NCBI RefSeq assembly: GCF_001485435.1
Contig: NZ_BCMS01000002.1
Coordinates: forward strand, 10,763 to 74,762
Source: Deinococcus grandis
GTDB taxonomy: Bacteria > Deinococcota > Deinococci > Deinococcales > Deinococcaceae
DNA: 64,000 bases
Direction: 5' to 3'
A program made the position numbers and the translations under genes. Shown here piece by piece: positions 62,851 through 64,000 of the stretch. How positions within the stretch are numbered: the first letter of the stretch is position 1; every line of letters begins with the position of its first letter. Below the pieces are notes generated by a model. The model was given only the letters and a program-made list of their open reading frames with translations, searched no databases and was not told the origin of the DNA.

Positions 62851-64000
62851 GGTGGGCCTCCGTGACGGGCGCGTGGGCCAGGGGGGCGGTCTGGTTGGGT
62901 CCGGTGGGGACGGGACCGTGTGCCTCGATGTACAGCGGGTGCTCGCGGACCTCGGCGGGCGGCGTGGGTTTCAGGGTGACGTGGGGCGTGCGTCCCAGGG
63001 CGCGTTCGATGCTGGCGGCGGCGATCTTGCCGTCCTGCACGGCCATGACGGTGCTGGCGTTGCCGCGTGCGCGCACGCAGTCCCCGGCGGCGTACACGCG
63101 CGGGAGGCTGGTCTGCAGGGTGTCGTCCACGCGGATGTACCCGCCGTCCAGTTCCAGGCCCAGCGTGGCGGCCAGCGCGGGTTTCTCCTGCCCGATGGCG
63201 CTGATGACGGTGTCGCAGGGGATGACGAAGTCGCTGCCGGGGATGGGTTCGGGTCGGGCGCGGCCAGAGGCGTCCGGTGCGCCGAGGCCCATGCGGACGC
63301 AGCGCAGGCCCGTGACCTGCCCGCCTTCGTGCAGGACTTCCACGGGCTGGGTCAGGAAGCTGAAGGTGATGCCCTCGCTCAGCGCGAAGAGGTACTCGTG
63401 GTGGTAGGCGGTCATCTCGCGTTCGGTGCGGCGGTACACCATCAGGGTGTCGGCGCCGGAGCGGCGGGCGATGGTGGCGGCGTCCACGGCGGTGTTCCCC
63501 GCGCCGATGATGACGGCGCGCCTGCCGACGCCGGTGGGACGCTCCATCTTGCTGGCCTCGATGACCTGCAACCCGTCGAGGATGTGTTCCTCGCCGGGAA
63601 TGCCCAGGGCGGGGACGGCGCCCAGGCCCAGCGCGAGGATCACGGCGTCGTGGGTGGTCAGCAGGTCGTCGAGGCCCGCGCGGGTGGTCAGTTCGTGTCC
63701 GGTGACGACGGTCACGCCCAGGTCGCGGGCGGCCTGCACCTCGCGCAGCGCGACCTCGACCGGTTCGCGCAGCACGATGATGCCGTAGGTGCTCAGGCCG
63801 CCGCCCAGCTCGCGTTTCTCGTACAGCGTGACCTCGTGCCCGGCCCTGGCGAGTTCGGCACTGGCGCTGATCCCGGCGGGGCCGCTGCCAACCACGGCGA
63901 CGCGGCGCCCGCTGGCGGGGGCGGGCGTGAACAATTGAATGCCGCGTTCCTGCACGTGGTCGACGGCGTGGCGTTGCAGGCGGCCGATCTGGATGGGCGT
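62843..64000 (-). CDS. preT: NAD-dependent dihydropyrimidine dehydrogenase, subunit PreT (5' end outside window)
   Basis: The reading frame is open to the window edge, so the N-terminus (Fe-S domain) is missing; at least 385 codons are visible. Two dinucleotide folds: VVGSGPAGISASAELA for FAD and IIGAGNTAVDAATIARRSGA for NAD(P)H, as in glutamate synthase small subunits; ends with the FAD motif YAAGDCVRARGNASTVMAVQDGK. Passes electrons from NADH to PreA. Confidence 0.93.
   Translation of the reverse strand, partial: TPIQIGRLQRHAVDHVQERGIQLFTPAPASGRRVAVVGSGPAGISASAELARAGHEVTLYEKRELGGGLSTYGIIVLREPVEVALREVQAARDLGVTVVTGHELTTRAGLDDLLTTHDAVILALGLGAVPALGIPGEEHILDGLQVIEASKMERPTGVGRRAVIIGAGNTAVDAATIARRSGADTLMVYRRTEREMTAYHHEYLFALSEGITFSFLTQPVEVLHEGGQVTGLRCVRMGLGAPDASGRARPEPIPGSDFVIPCDTVISAIGQEKPALAATLGLELDGGYIRVDDTLQTSLPRVYAAGDCVRARGNASTVMAVQDGKIAAASIERALGRTPHVTLKPTPPAEVREHPLYIEAHGPVPTGPNQTAPLAHAPVTEAHHG

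Overview
The window looks like a Deinococcus (Deinococcota) chromosome or megaplasmid. It is GC-rich throughout, and many genes lack a Shine-Dalgarno and instead have a -10-like TANNNT hexamer 5-8 nt before the start codon, which suggests leaderless transcripts. It is also full of short palindromic intergenic repeats and several IS families. The species assignment is inference. No rRNA, tRNA, CRISPR array or prophage was seen.

Layout. 1-2614: nested IS debris (copy of an IS3-family element, an older IS3-family element carrying a MITE, an ISAs1-type fragment). 2746-6544: ilvD and a GAF-GGDEF diguanylate cyclase whose start and stop codons both abut MITE-like repeats. 6800-9101: glutaryl-CoA dehydrogenase, a zinc-ribbon thioredoxin, a DUF305 protein. 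9118-13195: a two-component system, a 49-codon leader ORF with tandem Trp codons, kynU and kynA. 13355-22710: CopD-type membrane protein, lipoprotein, Ohr with a divergent LysR regulator, subtilase, RsgA, ABC exporter, broken SMI1/KNR4 gene, MFS transporter. 23245-24482: a palindromic repeat split by an IS630-family element. 24724-27813: transaldolase, acyl-CoA dehydrogenase-like protein, P-loop kinase, small ORF. 27964-31846: pstSCAB. 32142-41164: a 4-hydroxyphenylacetate catabolic operon (hpaEBDGFHI plus an SMI1/KNR4 gene) with a divergent PucR/CdaR-type regulator. 41428-42180: an orphan amino-acid-type binding protein. 42615-47340: an IS hotspot (IS3 inside IS1-like inside a palindromic repeat, then two IS5-family elements). 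47394-49067: REC-GGDEF protein. 49245-64000: a complete reductive pyrimidine degradation cluster (preT, preA, hydA, ABC importer, ureidopropionase-type hydrolase, PucR regulator, class III aminotransferase, mmsA, MocR regulator).

Main themes. Catabolism: tryptophan via kynurenine, glutaryl-CoA, homoprotocatechuate and pyrimidines converge on acetyl-CoA, succinic semialdehyde and pyruvate. Genome plasticity: a 131-135 bp MITE family has terminal repeats matching those of the IS630-family element. It is found only at TCA/TGA, always in the same orientation, so its insertions coincide with start codons (ATGA), stop codons (TGA) and coupled stop/start junctions. The strongest candidate for an undescribed regulatory system is the Trp-Trp leader ORF before kynU, whose last codons contain an exact 8-nt complement of the kynU Shine-Dalgarno.
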